From Arachidicoccus rhizosphaerae (GTDB taxonomy: Bacteria > Bacteroidota > Bacteroidia > Chitinophagales > Chitinophagaceae), in contig NZ_FNQY01000002.1 of assembly GCF_900107765.1 (NCBI RefSeq), positions 248,001 through 312,000 on the forward strand: a stretch of 64,000 nucleotides of DNA, given 5' to 3'. Below, one piece after another: positions 51,769-61,164 of the stretch (position 1 is the stretch's first letter; the number at the start of each line of letters is the position of its first letter). Both the position numbers and the translations under genes were made by a program. Under the pieces are notes generated by a model that was not told the DNA's origin, did not search any database, and saw only the letters and a list, made by a program, of their open reading frames with translations.

Positions 51769-52548
51769 TTACAGGTACCTGAGATGCCTTACCGTAAGAC
51801 CGTTATTAATTAATTGTTTCAAAGAGTCGATACCGATTTTTATATGGTTGTCCACATAGGAAGTCGTCACTTTTTTATCACTTTCTGCAGTTTTGATGCC
51901 TTCTGCCACCATGGGCTGGTCACTGACCAGTAACAGTGCTCCCGTTGGGATATGATTATAAAATCCAACGGTAAAGATCGTGGCTGTTTCCATATCTACG
52001 GCGTAAGCCCTAATGCGGGTCAGATATTTTTTAAAGGCATCATCATGTTCCCAAACCCGGCGGTTGGTCGTATATACCGTTCCGGTCCAGTAATCGACTT
52101 TATAATCTCTGGCGGTGGTGGAGATGGCCTTTTGTAAGGCAAAGGCCGGCAGGGCCGGTACTTCTGGCGGGAAATAATCATTGGACGTACCTTCTCCTCG
52201 TATCGCCGCAATGGGTAGTATCAGGTCTCCGATTTTATTTCTTTTTTTCAGCCCGCCGCATTTACCTAAAAATAATGCGGCCTTGGGTTTAATGGCCGAT
52301 AAAAGATCCATAATGGTGGCGGCTCCCGGGCTGCCCATGCCAAAATTTATAATGGTGATGTTGTCCGCCGTTGCGCACTGGAAGGGCTTGTCCTTGCCAA
52401 TCACCGGCACATTATTCCACTCGGCAAACTTTTCAACATAATTGGCAAAATTGGTCAGTAGTATATATTCTCCGAAATTTTTGAGTTTTTCTCCGGTATA
52501 ACGTGGTAACCAGTTGGTTACAATATCGTTTCTGTCTTTTAACGGCAT
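51769..52548 (-). CDS. amn: AMP nucleosidase
   Basis: 259-residue purine nucleoside phosphorylase-fold enzyme splitting AMP into adenine and ribose 5-phosphate. Motifs: INFGMGSPGAATIMDLL, ALFLGKCGGLKKRNKIGDLILP, AVDMETATIFTVGF (ME-catalytic) and LLVSDQPM. This is the short form lacking the long N-terminal domain of the E. coli enzyme (about 484). Monocistronic, shares a bidirectional terminator with trhO. Confidence 0.9.
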   Translation of the reverse strand: MPLKDRNDIVTNWLPRYTGEKLKNFGEYILLTNFANYVEKFAEWNNVPVIGKDKPFQCATADNITIINFGMGSPGAATIMDLLSAIKPKAALFLGKCGGLKKRNKIGDLILPIAAIRGEGTSNDYFPPEVPALPAFALQKAISTTARDYKVDYWTGTVYTTNRRVWEHDDAFKKYLTRIRAYAVDMETATIFTVGFYNHIPTGALLLVSDQPMVAEGIKTAESDKKVTTSYVDNHIKIGIDSLKQLINNGLTVRHLRYL

Positions 52549-52788
52549 ATGATAATAGGGTAGTTTTCAATAATTAAAAATAAGGTCTTACCTGTGTCGC
52601 CCTTAATTGCAGTATTACATTTTATTTAGTTTTAAGGCATTCATAATCTTTGATTGAGGCACCTAACAGGTAAACGAATATACAGAATTTATGGTTGTGC
52701 CAAAATTAGGATTTAAGGACGATCTTTCCCCCCGCCATTCATCCAGCCAACAAAAAAATAATGGATTGGCAGCCGCTTTAAAGTTCAG

Positions 52789-53250
52789 ATGCTTACTTTT
52801 GAGCTCATGTTAGCAGTCGAGTTCCCGGAACCTGATTTTAGGTTCCAGGGAGAAAAAGGCCAGGAAATGATCTGGGATTCCATTCGCAGAAAATGGGTCC
52901 GCCTCACGCCGGAGGAGTGGGTGCGGCAGAATTTTGTGCGCTTTTTAACGGGCGTAAAAGGGTATCCGCCCTCACTGATTGCCATAGAAAAGCAAATCAG
53001 GCTGGGGGAACTGAGTAAAAGATATGATATTGCGGTATATTATAATACGCAGCCCTGGCTGGTGATTGAATGTAAAGAACCCGAAGTGGCTATTGACCAA
53101 AAGGTACTGGAACAAATACTCAGATATAATGCAAAGCTGACCGCACAATTTCTGATTCTCACCAACGGACATCAGCATTTTGGCTGGCAGATCGAAAATG
53201 CCGGTTTCAGGTGGCTGGAGGCATTGCCGGATTGGCCAGGAATTGCCTAG
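52789..53250 (+). CDS. HSDR_N (type I restriction R-subunit N-terminal) domain protein
   Basis: 153 residues with a PD-(D/E)xK nuclease-like core: LTPEEWVRQNFVRFLT, then RYDIAVYYNTQPWLVIECKEPEVAIDQKVLEQI (active-site D, E-x-K given in part). It is a stand-alone domain, not a restriction enzyme: no helicase, methylase or specificity gene is nearby. Homologues of this size are common in Bacteroidota and of unknown function. The start may be Met1 or Met8 (MLAVEFPEPDFRF), the latter matching shorter family members. Confidence 0.78.
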   Translation: MLTFELMLAVEFPEPDFRFQGEKGQEMIWDSIRRKWVRLTPEEWVRQNFVRFLTGVKGYPPSLIAIEKQIRLGELSKRYDIAVYYNTQPWLVIECKEPEVAIDQKVLEQILRYNAKLTAQFLILTNGHQHFGWQIENAGFRWLEALPDWPGIA

Positions 53251-53299
53251 ATGAGGAGGGGAGAAGAAAATTTTTACAAAATATTCAAACTAACAAATG

Positions 53300-53327
53300 T
53301 TTGGATGAGCATTTTTATATAATTTTG
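53300..53327 (+). promoter_or_regulatory. Promoter of ccsA-ccmD
   Basis: TTTG at 53300-53303 and TAATTTTG at 53320-53327 flank 16 bp. The start ATG 53358 lies about 30 bp downstream. Confidence 0.45.
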
Positions 53328-53357
53328 CAAAGCAAAGGACAAAAACTAAATACAGAT

Positions 53358-54041
53358 ATGCGCAAGAACTGGTGGAAGATACTGACATTTATATTATTAA
53401 TGTATGTATGTACGGAGGGTTTTTTTGTCAAAATTCCGGTTTTGGATGACCGTCTGCAGCAGTCCATCAGAAATTTGTTTTTCCATGTACCCATGTGGAT
53501 TGCCATGATGATTTTACTGTCCGTATCCGTGGTATATGCCATCAAATTTTTGCGTACCGGTAACAAAAAAGATGATATTATCTCATTGGAATTTGCGAGA
53601 GCCGGTTTGTTATTTAGTCTTATCGGGCTGTTTACCGGTATGATCTGGGCTAAATATCAATGGGGGGCAGCCTGGAGTAATGATCCTAAACAGACCGGAA
53701 CGGCCATGGCCATTTTAATATATTGCGCCTATTTTGTTTTAAGAGGCTCCATGAATGATATGGACAAGAAAGCGAAGATCGGTGCCGTATACAATATTTT
53801 TGCCTTCTGTATGTTATTCCCCACCCTTTGGATCATGCCACGCCTGACCGAAAGCCTGCATCCGGGCGGCATGGGCAGTCAGGGAAATCCCGGACTGAAT
53901 CCAAATGATACCTCCGAAGGATTAAAGACCGTTATGTATCCTGCATTTATTGGTTGGACCTTACTTGGAGTTTGGGTCGCCAGTATTTTTGTCCGCTACA
54001 GAACGCTGCTGGAAAAGAAACTCGACCGGGCCGCCGGTTAA
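53358..54041 (+). CDS. ccsA: Cytochrome c biogenesis protein CcsA/CcmC type
   Basis: About 227 residues, six transmembrane helices, heme-handling protein of the CcmC/CcsA family. The tryptophan-rich signature is WGAAWSNDPKQTGTAMA (compare WWxWDxR), flanked by helices with histidines (FHVPMWIAMM and the later LHPGG loop). The start was set at ATG 53358 (MRKNWWKIL); the open frame to 53211 overlaps the previous gene and lacks family similarity. ccmD-like gene follows within 91 bp. CcmB is not in this window. Confidence 0.87.
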   Translation: MRKNWWKILTFILLMYVCTEGFFVKIPVLDDRLQQSIRNLFFHVPMWIAMMILLSVSVVYAIKFLRTGNKKDDIISLEFARAGLLFSLIGLFTGMIWAKYQWGAAWSNDPKQTGTAMAILIYCAYFVLRGSMNDMDKKAKIGAVYNIFAFCMLFPTLWIMPRLTESLHPGGMGSQGNPGLNPNDTSEGLKTVMYPAFIGWTLLGVWVASIFVRYRTLLEKKLDRAAG

Positions 54042-54132
54042 AGTATACATGTAATAATCAATCATCATCCGTTGTAACCAAACACCTGATCGTCTCACAA
54101 TCATCTTAAATCAAAAAGAAACTTTAATCACC

Positions 54133-54366
54133 ATGCAAATTCTTAAAAAATCTTTTCTGCTAGCCCTTATTCTTGCTACCGGCGTCTGCAGCCGTTTATT
54201 CGCACAGGGTGCCGCTTCGAAAGGCGCAGAAGATTTTATGAATAGTAATGGAAAAATCTATGTTGTTGTTGCGGTAGTGGTATTAATCGTTATCGCCCTA
54301 TTTGCCTATCTGTTTTACTTGGACAGAAAGATAGCCAGAATGGAAAAGGAGCATGATCAACAATGA
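54133..54366 (+). CDS. CcmD-like small membrane protein
   Basis: 77 residues. N-terminal signal-like hydrophobic stretch (LLALILATGVCSRLFAQG), a second helix (YVVVAVVVLIVIALFAYLFYLD) and a charged cytosolic tail (RKIARMEKEHDQQ), matching the CcmD family of Bacteroidota. It lies 91 bp after ccsA and 25 bp before gdhA; role in cytochrome c biogenesis is inferred from family and position. Confidence 0.78.
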   Translation: MQILKKSFLLALILATGVCSRLFAQGAASKGAEDFMNSNGKIYVVVAVVVLIVIALFAYLFYLDRKIARMEKEHDQQ

Positions 54367-54391
54367 TATATAATCCATAAACATTCAAACA

Positions 54392-55807
54392 ATGGCAGAA
54401 CAAAACAGTTTTTTTGAAAATGTCAACAAGAACTTTGACAAAGCCAGTAAATTCACCAAATGGCCCGAAGGGCTGCTCGAGCAGATTAAAGCTGCGAACT
54501 CAGTATTAAGATTAAGGTTCCCGCTTAAAAGAGATGACGGATCCCTGGAAGTGATTGAAGCCTACCGCGTGCAACATTCCCACCATAAGACACCATGTAA
54601 AGGGGGCATCCGCTTTAGTGAAAACGTAGACCAGGATGAAGTAATGGCGCTTGCCGCCCTGATGACCTACAAATGCGCCATCGTCAACGTGCCATTTGCG
54701 GGCGGCAAGGGCGGCATTAAAATAAATCCCAAAAAATACAGTGAGTTTGAACTCCAGAAAATTACCAGACGATATACATCGGAGCTCATCAAAAAGAACT
54801 TTATAGGACCGGGCATCGACGTTCCGGCGCCGGATTATGGTACCGGTGCCAGGGAAATGGCCTGGATACTGGATACTTATATGTCCATGAACCCGGGCCA
54901 GATTGACGGTGCCGCCTGTGTGACGGGTAAACCTGTTTCCCAGGGCGGCGTCAGAGGCAGGACGGAAGCTACGGGTCTTGGTGTGTTCTACGGTGTCAGG
55001 GAGGTCTGTAATACCCATAGGGTAATGGATAAGGTAGGACTGCCTATGGGTGTGGAAGGAAAACGGGTGATTATTCAGGGACTGGGTAATGTGGGCTTCC
55101 ACAGCGCAAAATTCTTCCGTGCCTTTGGCGCAAAAGTCATAGCCATCGCCGAATACGAAGGGGCTATTTACTGTGAAGACGGTTTAAATGAAGAAGAAGT
55201 ATTAAAACATAGAAAGAAAACAGGCTCCATTTTGAATTTTCCGGGAGCGACCAATCTGGCTTCCAGTGGCGATGCCCTGGAAACGCCCTGCGATATTTTA
55301 ATACCCGCCGCCTTAGAAAGCGTCATACATATTGGGAATGCAGATAAAATCAAGGCTAAGATAATAGGAGAGGCCGCCAACGGCCCACTGACGCCTGAAG
55401 CTGACGCCATTTTAAATGCAAAAGGGATCGTCATTATTCCGGATATGTATCTGAATGCCGGCGGGGTAACCGTCTCTTATTTTGAGTGGTTGAAAAACTT
55501 AAGTCATGTGCGGTATGGTAGAATGGAAAAGCGTTTTACTGAAAACATGAATAAGCAGATTTTAGCGCAGCTGGAGGATCTGACCGGCAAAAAGGTAAGC
55601 AGCGCCGAAAGAGCTTTCATTGAACATGGGGCAGATGAAGTAGATCTGGTCTATAGCGGTCTGGAAGAAACCATGGTGTCCGCCACCCGGGAGATCCTGG
55701 AAGTATGGGACAGCAATGACGAGATTCCGGATATGCGTACGGCAGCCTATATTGTCGCCATCAATAAAGTAGGGACTTCCTATGATGAATTAGGTATTTT
55801 CCCATAA
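54392..55807 (+). CDS. Glutamate dehydrogenase (Glu/Leu/Phe/Val dehydrogenase family)
   Basis: 471 residues. The ELFV dimerisation domain holds the catalytic lysine in [17 protein letters not shown] and the [12 protein letters not shown] strand. The Rossmann domain has [15 protein letters not shown] and [16 protein letters not shown]. Interconverts glutamate and 2-oxoglutarate plus ammonium, so it could assimilate the ammonium produced by the nitrate pathway, although it is not in that cluster. Coenzyme preference is not read here. The gene follows the ccmD-like gene closely (25 bp), so it may be read through from ccsA. Confidence 0.9.
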   Translation: MAEQNSFFENVNKNFDKASKFTKWPEGLLEQIKAANSVLRLRFPLKRDDGSLEVIEAYRVQHSHHKTPCKGGIRFSENVDQDEVMALAALMTYKCAIVNVPFAGGKGGIKINPKKYSEFELQKITRRYTSELIKKNFIGPGIDVPAPDYGTGAREMAWILDTYMSMNPGQIDGAACVTGKPVSQGGVRGRTEATGLGVFYGVREVCNTHRVMDKVGLPMGVEGKRVIIQGLGNVGFHSAKFFRAFGAKVIAIAEYEGAIYCEDGLNEEEVLKHRKKTGSILNFPGATNLASSGDALETPCDILIPAALESVIHIGNADKIKAKIIGEAANGPLTPEADAILNAKGIVIIPDMYLNAGGVTVSYFEWLKNLSHVRYGRMEKRFTENMNKQILAQLEDLTGKKVSSAERAFIEHGADEVDLVYSGLEETMVSATREILEVWDSNDEIPDMRTAAYIVAINKVGTSYDELGIFP

Positions 55808-55831
55808 GGGTTGGTTTTAAAATGTAAGCTG

Positions 55832-55868
55832 AACTCTCCTTAAAGCCCCCTGGCTTTTAGGGAGAGTT
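55832..55868 (+). terminator. Stem-loop after gdh
   Basis: AACTCTCCTTAAAGCC pairs with GGCTTTTAGGGAGAGTT with bulges around CCCT; only a short T-run follows. Confidence 0.5.
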
Positions 55869-55976
55869 CCCGTTTTCAGACCCGGCATAATTTAGTCAGA
55901 GGCAAGGATTTGCCAGCTAATTGCTGTATTTTTGCCCTGAACATATTTATTTATATTTTTATATTAAACTTCAGAA

Positions 55977-57072
55977 ATGACGATTGAGCATTTAAAGGAT
56001 ATAAGAGACAGGGTTTTGGTCTTGAGGAGGTTTCTTTGACGTCGAGAACCGACAGTCTAAATTAGAAGAAGACAGAAGACTTAGTGTTTCTGCCGGGTTC
56101 TGGGATAACAATGAACGGGCCACGCAGATCATGAAAGAAATACAGACGCTGGAATATTGGATTCAGTTGTATGAAGGTGCCGCCACTGCGGTGGAGGACT
56201 TCGCGGTCCTTTTTGAATTCTGGAAATCTTCAGATGCTACAGAAGAAGAAACGAAAATTGCATATGACCTGGCTTTAAGCAAGTTAGATGAAGCGGAATT
56301 TAAAAGCACGCTTAATAAACCCGAAGATGAACTGCCGGCTGTGGTGCAGATCAATCCTGGTGCAGGAGGTACGGAAAGCCAGGACTGGGCAGAAATGTTG
56401 CTGCGTATGTACCGGATGTATGGCGATAAACAAGGCTGGAAAGTAACAGAGCTGGACTATCAGCAGGGGGAGACTGCCGGCATAAAAAGTGCCGCCCTGG
56501 AATTTGAGGGCCCCTTTGCTTATGGGTTCTTAAAAGGAGAGAGCGGTGTGCACCGTCTGGTCAGAATATCGCCCTTTGACAGCAATGCCCGCAGACATAC
56601 TTCATTTGCCTCTGTTTATGTGTATCCGCTAATTGATGACTCTATTGAGATTGAGGTGAACCCTGCCGATCTTGAGTGGGAATTCTATCGCAGTGGAGGT
56701 AAAGGGGGGCAGAACGTTAATAAGGTGGAAACTGCCGTGCGCTTAAAACACGGACCCTCGGGTATTATTGTAGAGTGTCAGCAGGCCAGGACACAGGGTG
56801 AAAACCGGGAAATTGCATTAACGATGCTCAAGAGCCGGTTATATGAAGAAGAGCTCAGACGCAGACAGGAGGAGCAAAATAAAAACAATGCCAATAAGAA
56901 GAAGATCGAGTGGGGTTCACAGATAAGAAGCTATGTTTTTCATCCCTATAAAATGATTAAAGACCACAGAACCGATTATGAAACCGGGAATATTCAGCCT
57001 GTGATGGATGGTGAGCTGGATGGCTTTATAAAAGCCACCCTGATGAGCCAGGGCGATCAAGAGCAGGAGTAA
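55977..57072 (+). CDS. prfB: Peptide chain release factor 2, with programmed +1 frameshift
   Basis: RF2, releasing peptides at UAA and UGA. Codons 1-20 run from ATG 55977 to CTT 56034-56036, followed by TGA. Shifting +1 at CTT-TGA-C yields GAC and the main frame to TAA at 57070-57072: 20 plus 344 residues, 364 total. Features: [13 protein letters not shown] region, GGQ at about 243-245 in [18 protein letters not shown], and the C-terminal [13 protein letters not shown]. Without the shift the first ORF would end after 20 residues, so expression depends on the frameshift. Confidence 0.96.
56025..56040 (+). other. Autoregulatory +1 frameshift site of prfB
   Basis: AGGAGG TTT CTT TGA C: an internal Shine-Dalgarno-like AGGAGG lies three bases before the CTT slip codon, and UGA is RF2's own stop codon followed by C. 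This is the classic arrangement in which low RF2 promotes frameshifting. Confidence 0.95.
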
Positions 57073-57239
57073 GTTGTAGGGTATTACCCGGCAGGTTACC
57101 ATAGAAATTTTAGGTGTGCTAAATGCAGGCTGACGGTTGTAGAACAATACCATCCATTTAAATTATAAAAATGTAGCGGAAGTTAAATAAACAGGGGAAG
57201 TATCCCTAAGCCTTTGTTTTACTTAACCGTACCCACCTT

Positions 57240-58757
57240 ATGTCCCTGAATAATCAACATATAGATGCTAAAGACAACAAGGACCTTTTATTGCGGAGGT
57301 TTAAGGAAATATTGAAAAGCAAATTTCCTTATCTCTTACCCTTTGCGAAAAAAGGCAGCGACAGAACTTTGGAGCGGCGCAAAATGCGTCCGCTACTGCT
57401 GGCCGTCAGCGGAGGAATGGACAGTATGGTGCTGGGGCATCTGCTTTATGAAGCGGGCCTTCCTGCTATTTGGGTGCATTGCAATTTTAAGTTAAGGGGA
57501 GAAGAAAGCACCCGGGATGAGGATTTTGTCCGTCAGCAGGCTGACTTCTTACAGGTACCTTTAATCGTTCAGTCTTTTGATGCCAAACAAAAGGCAAAGG
57601 AATGGAAAATGTCCATCGAGGAAACAGCCCGGAAGCTGCGCTATGATTTTTTTAAAAGCCTGCTGCAGCAGGACTTCCGTAGCTTGAATGGCTCGCATAA
57701 ATTGGAAAGCTATCGGCTCAATAGTGCGGGTATAGAACAGCTTCCAGGACTGCAGGCACCGGAATTTTTAATGACAGCGCATCACTGCGGCGACCAGATT
57801 GAAACCTTATTGCTTAATTTTTTCAGAGGAACAGGGATCGCCGGACTGGGCGCCATGCGGTTTAAAAATGATTATATTCTAAGGCCTTTATTAGAAGTGA
57901 AAAGAGCTGATTTATTGCGTTATGCCCGGGCCATGCAGATACCCTGGGTGGAAGATTCCAGCAATCAGTCCACAGACTATACCAGAAATTTTCTGCGTCA
58001 TGAAATCCTGCCGGCGCTTAAAAAGCAGTATCCTTATATTGAGGATACCCTGTTGGATAATACCCGCAGGTTTCAGCAGGGAGGCGTCTTGTATCAAAAG
58101 GGGCTGGATGCCTATAAAAAAAGACTGTACCTGTGGAAAAACGACCAGCTGCATCTAAGTGTATTGCTCTTACAGAAATCAAGACTGGCCACCACGCTTT
58201 TATGGGAGGCTTTAAAGGATTTTGATTTCAGTGCGGGACAGATTTCAGAAGTAGAGAAACTACTGGAGGCCGGGAGCGGCGCCTATATGGATAACCCCGA
58301 AAAGACCTACCGTATACTCAGAAACAGGGCGCATTTGGTGCTGACGCCGCTGAGCCCGGAAAAGGCATTGACGGTTCTAATCGCAAGCACGGATCACAGC
58401 GTAGAATTTGGGGAAGGCTTACTGGAACTCCAGTCTATTGAGCCAGTCTCAGGCTCCGTAAAAATCATCCAGGATCCGGCGGTGGCTCAGCTGGACAGCC
58501 GGGATATTCAATTTCCTTTGGTGTTAAGAAAGTGGAAGGAGGGCGACTATTTTTATCCTTTGGGCATGCGCAAAAAGAAAAAGGTCGCCCGCTTTCTGAC
58601 GGACAATAAACTGGGCATTCATGAAAAAAGCAGGATTTGGGTGCTGGAGAGCGCCGGCAGGATTATCTGGGTCGTCGGACAGCGGCCGGATGACCGGTTT
58701 AAAATCAGCGCCGGCAGTGAAAAGGTGCTGAAAATACGCTTTACAGAAAAAAAATAA
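57240..58757 (+). CDS. tilS: tRNA(Ile)-lysidine synthetase
   Basis: 505-residue TilS, which modifies C34 of tRNA-Ile(CAU) to lysidine. The PP-loop is AVSGGMDSMVLGHLL; HCNFKLRGEESTRDEDFV (R and E substrate contacts), MSIEETARKLRYDFF, LMTAHHCGDQIETLLLNFFRGTG and RPLLEVKRADLLRYA are all typical. The C-terminal part (about 330 on) includes substrate-recognition domains with RKWKEGDYFYPLGMRKKKKVARFL, common in this family. It follows prfB by about 170 bp. Confidence 0.95.
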   Translation: MSLNNQHIDAKDNKDLLLRRFKEILKSKFPYLLPFAKKGSDRTLERRKMRPLLLAVSGGMDSMVLGHLLYEAGLPAIWVHCNFKLRGEESTRDEDFVRQQADFLQVPLIVQSFDAKQKAKEWKMSIEETARKLRYDFFKSLLQQDFRSLNGSHKLESYRLNSAGIEQLPGLQAPEFLMTAHHCGDQIETLLLNFFRGTGIAGLGAMRFKNDYILRPLLEVKRADLLRYARAMQIPWVEDSSNQSTDYTRNFLRHEILPALKKQYPYIEDTLLDNTRRFQQGGVLYQKGLDAYKKRLYLWKNDQLHLSVLLLQKSRLATTLLWEALKDFDFSAGQISEVEKLLEAGSGAYMDNPEKTYRILRNRAHLVLTPLSPEKALTVLIASTDHSVEFGEGLLELQSIEPVSGSVKIIQDPAVAQLDSRDIQFPLVLRKWKEGDYFYPLGMRKKKKVARFLTDNKLGIHEKSRIWVLESAGRIIWVVGQRPDDRFKISAGSEKVLKIRFTEKK

Positions 58758-58872
58758 CAGGAATTCTTAAGGATAACGTAAAACTGCCCGCCGCAAGACA
58801 CAAACGATTGCCTGGATAGGCCCCCGGCTCAGTGGAATGTGCTATATTCGCAGTTCAAATCCAGTTAAAATT

Positions 58873-59196
58873 ATGGCAAATCAGAAGGATCAAAAATCGA
58901 CGCCCGAACAGCTCAATATCGAAATCAGTGAGGAAGTAGCCGAAGGTACTTATTCCAATCTGGCGATCATTACCCACAGCAATGCAGAATTTATTACAGA
59001 TTTTGTCAATGTCATGCCTGGAAACCCGAAAAGTAAAGTCAAGGCAAGGATTATCATGACGCCCATGCATGCTAAAAGGCTCCTGAACGCCTTAGCCGAT
59101 AATATCCACCGCTTTGAAAGTGAACACGGAGAAATCAGAGATCTGGACTCCATCGAAATTCCCTTGAATTTCGGGGGGCCTGCCGCTGAGGCTTAA
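58873..59196 (+). CDS. DUF3467 protein
   Basis: About 107 residues. The signature LNIEISEEVAEGTYSNLAII, THSNAEFITDFVNVMPG, KARIIMTPMHAKRLLNAL and the terminal EIPLNFGGP match DUF3467. Function unknown; common in Bacteroidota and others, often near translation genes. Start at ATG 58873 (MANQKDQKS) preferred over the upstream in-frame ATG at 58837, which would add 12 uncharacteristic residues. Confidence 0.85.
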   Translation: MANQKDQKSTPEQLNIEISEEVAEGTYSNLAIITHSNAEFITDFVNVMPGNPKSKVKARIIMTPMHAKRLLNALADNIHRFESEHGEIRDLDSIEIPLNFGGPAAEA

Positions 59197-59260
59197 ACCC
59201 GCTGTCATCTGTGGAGATTCAATCATTTAAAGTTTTTAATCAAGTACAAATTATAATTTT

Positions 59261-60892
59261 ATGAGTCTAGGTTATTTTAATTATCCGATGCCGGCAAATG
59301 AGCCTGTTTTGGGATATGCACCCGGATCTGCCGAAAGAGCAGCCCTTAAAAAGGCCATCGCCGATGCAAAGAAAAAGCAGATGGAAATACCCATGTATAT
59401 CGGCGGCCGTGCCGTTAAAACGGGCAAAAAAGTAGAAATTCGTCCTCCGCATGAACTCAGTCATACCCTGGGCTTTTTCCATCGGGGAGAAGATAAACAT
59501 ATTAACCAGGCCATCGATGCTGCCTTAAAAGCCAAATCCGGCTGGGAAGCAATGCCCTGGGAAGACCGTGCCGCTATTTTCCTGAAAGCAGCCGATCTGA
59601 TTGCTCAGAAATACCGCGCGGAGCTCAATGCAGCCACCATGCTTTGTCAAAGTAAAAACCCATATCAGGCAGAAATTGACAGTGCCTGTGAGTTGATTGA
59701 CTTTTTGCGCTTTAATGTCCATTTCTTAAGTGAGATCTACCGCCAGCAGCCTAATGATGCACCTGGTGTTAAAAACAGAACGGAATGGCGTCCATTAGAG
59801 GGTTTTGTATTGGCGCTGACGCCCTTTAACTTTACGGCCATTGCCGGTAATCTGCCGACCAGTGCAGCCCTTTGCGGCAATGTGGTTGTATGGAAACCAG
59901 CTGATTCACAGGTTTATAGTGCGCAGGTCGTCATGAAAATCCTAAAAGAAGCGGGTCTGCCGGATGGGGTTATCAACCTGATTTATGTCAGTGGTCAGAA
60001 ACTGGGGAAAATTGTCTTTGCGCATCCGGATTTTGCTGGAATTCATTTTACAGGCTCTTCTGCTGTATTCAATACCATCTGGAAGACGATCGGTGAAAAT
60101 ATTTCCCGTTATAAATCCTATCCACGCATTGTGGGTGAAACCGGAGGTAAGGATTTTGTCATGATCCATAAATCTGCCAATGTAGATGAAGCGGTAACAG
60201 CTTTAGCCAGAGGCGCCTTTGAATACCAGGGGCAGAAATGCTCGGCAGCTTCCAGGGCTTATATTCCCTCCAACCTGGCTGAAAAAATTAAAGCCAAGCT
60301 GGTCGCCACGGTTAAAACCTTTAAAATGGGACCAGTGGATGATTTCAGTAACTTTGTCAATGCCGTTATTGATGAAAAGAGCTTTGATAAAATCTCTACT
60401 TATCTGAAAAACGCAGCGAAAGACCGTAAAGCCAGCATTCTGGTAGGGGGGAACTGCGATAAATCTGCAGGTTATTTTGTGGAGCCCACCGTAATTGAAG
60501 CGAAGGATCCTAAATATGTGACCATGTGTGAGGAGATCTTCGGCCCTGTTCTAACCATCTACGTTTATGATGCCGATAAGTTTGAACAGACGCTGGATCT
60601 GGTGAACGCCACTTCTCCTTATGCGCTGACAGGTTCCATCCTGGGGCAAGACAGAGCAGCTATTGCCCTGGCAACGGAAAAGCTGCGTTTTGCTGCTGGT
60701 AACTTCTACATCAATGATAAGCCAACCGGTGCCGTCGTAGGACAGCAACCATTCGGGGGAGCCAGAGCTTCCGGTACGAATGACAAGGCTGGCAGCGCCC
60801 TGAATTTATATCGCTGGTTAAGTGCACGTAGCATAAAGGAGACCTTAAATCCGCCAGTAGATTATACGTATCCTTTCTTGTCTGAAGAATAA
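59261..60892 (+). CDS. pruA: L-glutamate gamma-semialdehyde dehydrogenase
   Basis: 543-residue aldehyde dehydrogenase of the delta-1-pyrroline-5-carboxylate dehydrogenase class, oxidising glutamate semialdehyde to glutamate in proline catabolism. LTPFNFTAIAGNLPTSAAL is a P5CDH type-1 motif; GETGGKDFVMIHKSANVDEA, the catalytic GAFEYQGQKCSAASRAYIP (Cys), EEIFGPVLTIYVY and QPFGGARASGTNDKAG follow in order. No proline dehydrogenase gene is adjacent. Confidence 0.94.
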   Translation: MSLGYFNYPMPANEPVLGYAPGSAERAALKKAIADAKKKQMEIPMYIGGRAVKTGKKVEIRPPHELSHTLGFFHRGEDKHINQAIDAALKAKSGWEAMPWEDRAAIFLKAADLIAQKYRAELNAATMLCQSKNPYQAEIDSACELIDFLRFNVHFLSEIYRQQPNDAPGVKNRTEWRPLEGFVLALTPFNFTAIAGNLPTSAALCGNVVVWKPADSQVYSAQVVMKILKEAGLPDGVINLIYVSGQKLGKIVFAHPDFAGIHFTGSSAVFNTIWKTIGENISRYKSYPRIVGETGGKDFVMIHKSANVDEAVTALARGAFEYQGQKCSAASRAYIPSNLAEKIKAKLVATVKTFKMGPVDDFSNFVNAVIDEKSFDKISTYLKNAAKDRKASILVGGNCDKSAGYFVEPTVIEAKDPKYVTMCEEIFGPVLTIYVYDADKFEQTLDLVNATSPYALTGSILGQDRAAIALATEKLRFAAGNFYINDKPTGAVVGQQPFGGARASGTNDKAGSALNLYRWLSARSIKETLNPPVDYTYPFLSEE

Positions 60893-61013
60893 ATATCAGG
60901 AGCCGGGAAAAAGTAATATATTGTTTTTATTACTATATATGAAAATTCCTTGATTTTATATCCTAAAAAATATAAAACCTGTGCTGAAATTCTTAAAAAG
61001 ATCAGGGTAAAAC

Positions 61014-61052
61014 AAAAAAATCCGCTTTCTCAAAAGAAAGCGGATTTTTTGT
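61014..61052 (+). terminator. Terminator after pruA
   Basis: AAAAAATCCGCTTTCT and AGAAAGCGGATTTTTT form a 16-bp stem with a four-base loop and T tract; 120 bp past pruA and before pdhB. Confidence 0.85.
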
Positions 61053-61110
61053 TAAGAAGCACTGCTTTGTTATTTTGCAAATAAATTCGGAATTCTACAG
61101 AAAAAACATA

Positions 61111-61118
61111 TATTTTTG
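61111..61118 (+). promoter_or_regulatory. Bacteroidota -7 element for pdhB
   Basis: TATTTTTG fits TAnnTTTG, 46 bp upstream of the ATG at 61165; a -33 TTTG at typical spacing is not clear. Confidence 0.45.
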
Positions 61119-61164
61119 CGCCGTAATTTACGAGTAATCTTATATTAAATTAGATAAATATATT

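Noticed and set aside
52789-53250. Complete type I restriction system
   Set aside because: Only the N-terminal HSDR_N-like domain is present; no helicase, methyltransferase or specificity subunit nearby.
53211-53357. Upstream extension of ccsA
   Set aside because: It overlaps the 3' end of the HSDR_N gene, lacks family similarity and precedes the TAATTTTG promoter element.
54512-55102. 196-residue open frame antisense to glutamate dehydrogenase
   Set aside because: It lies wholly inside a strongly conserved gene on the other strand and shows no recognisable family features.
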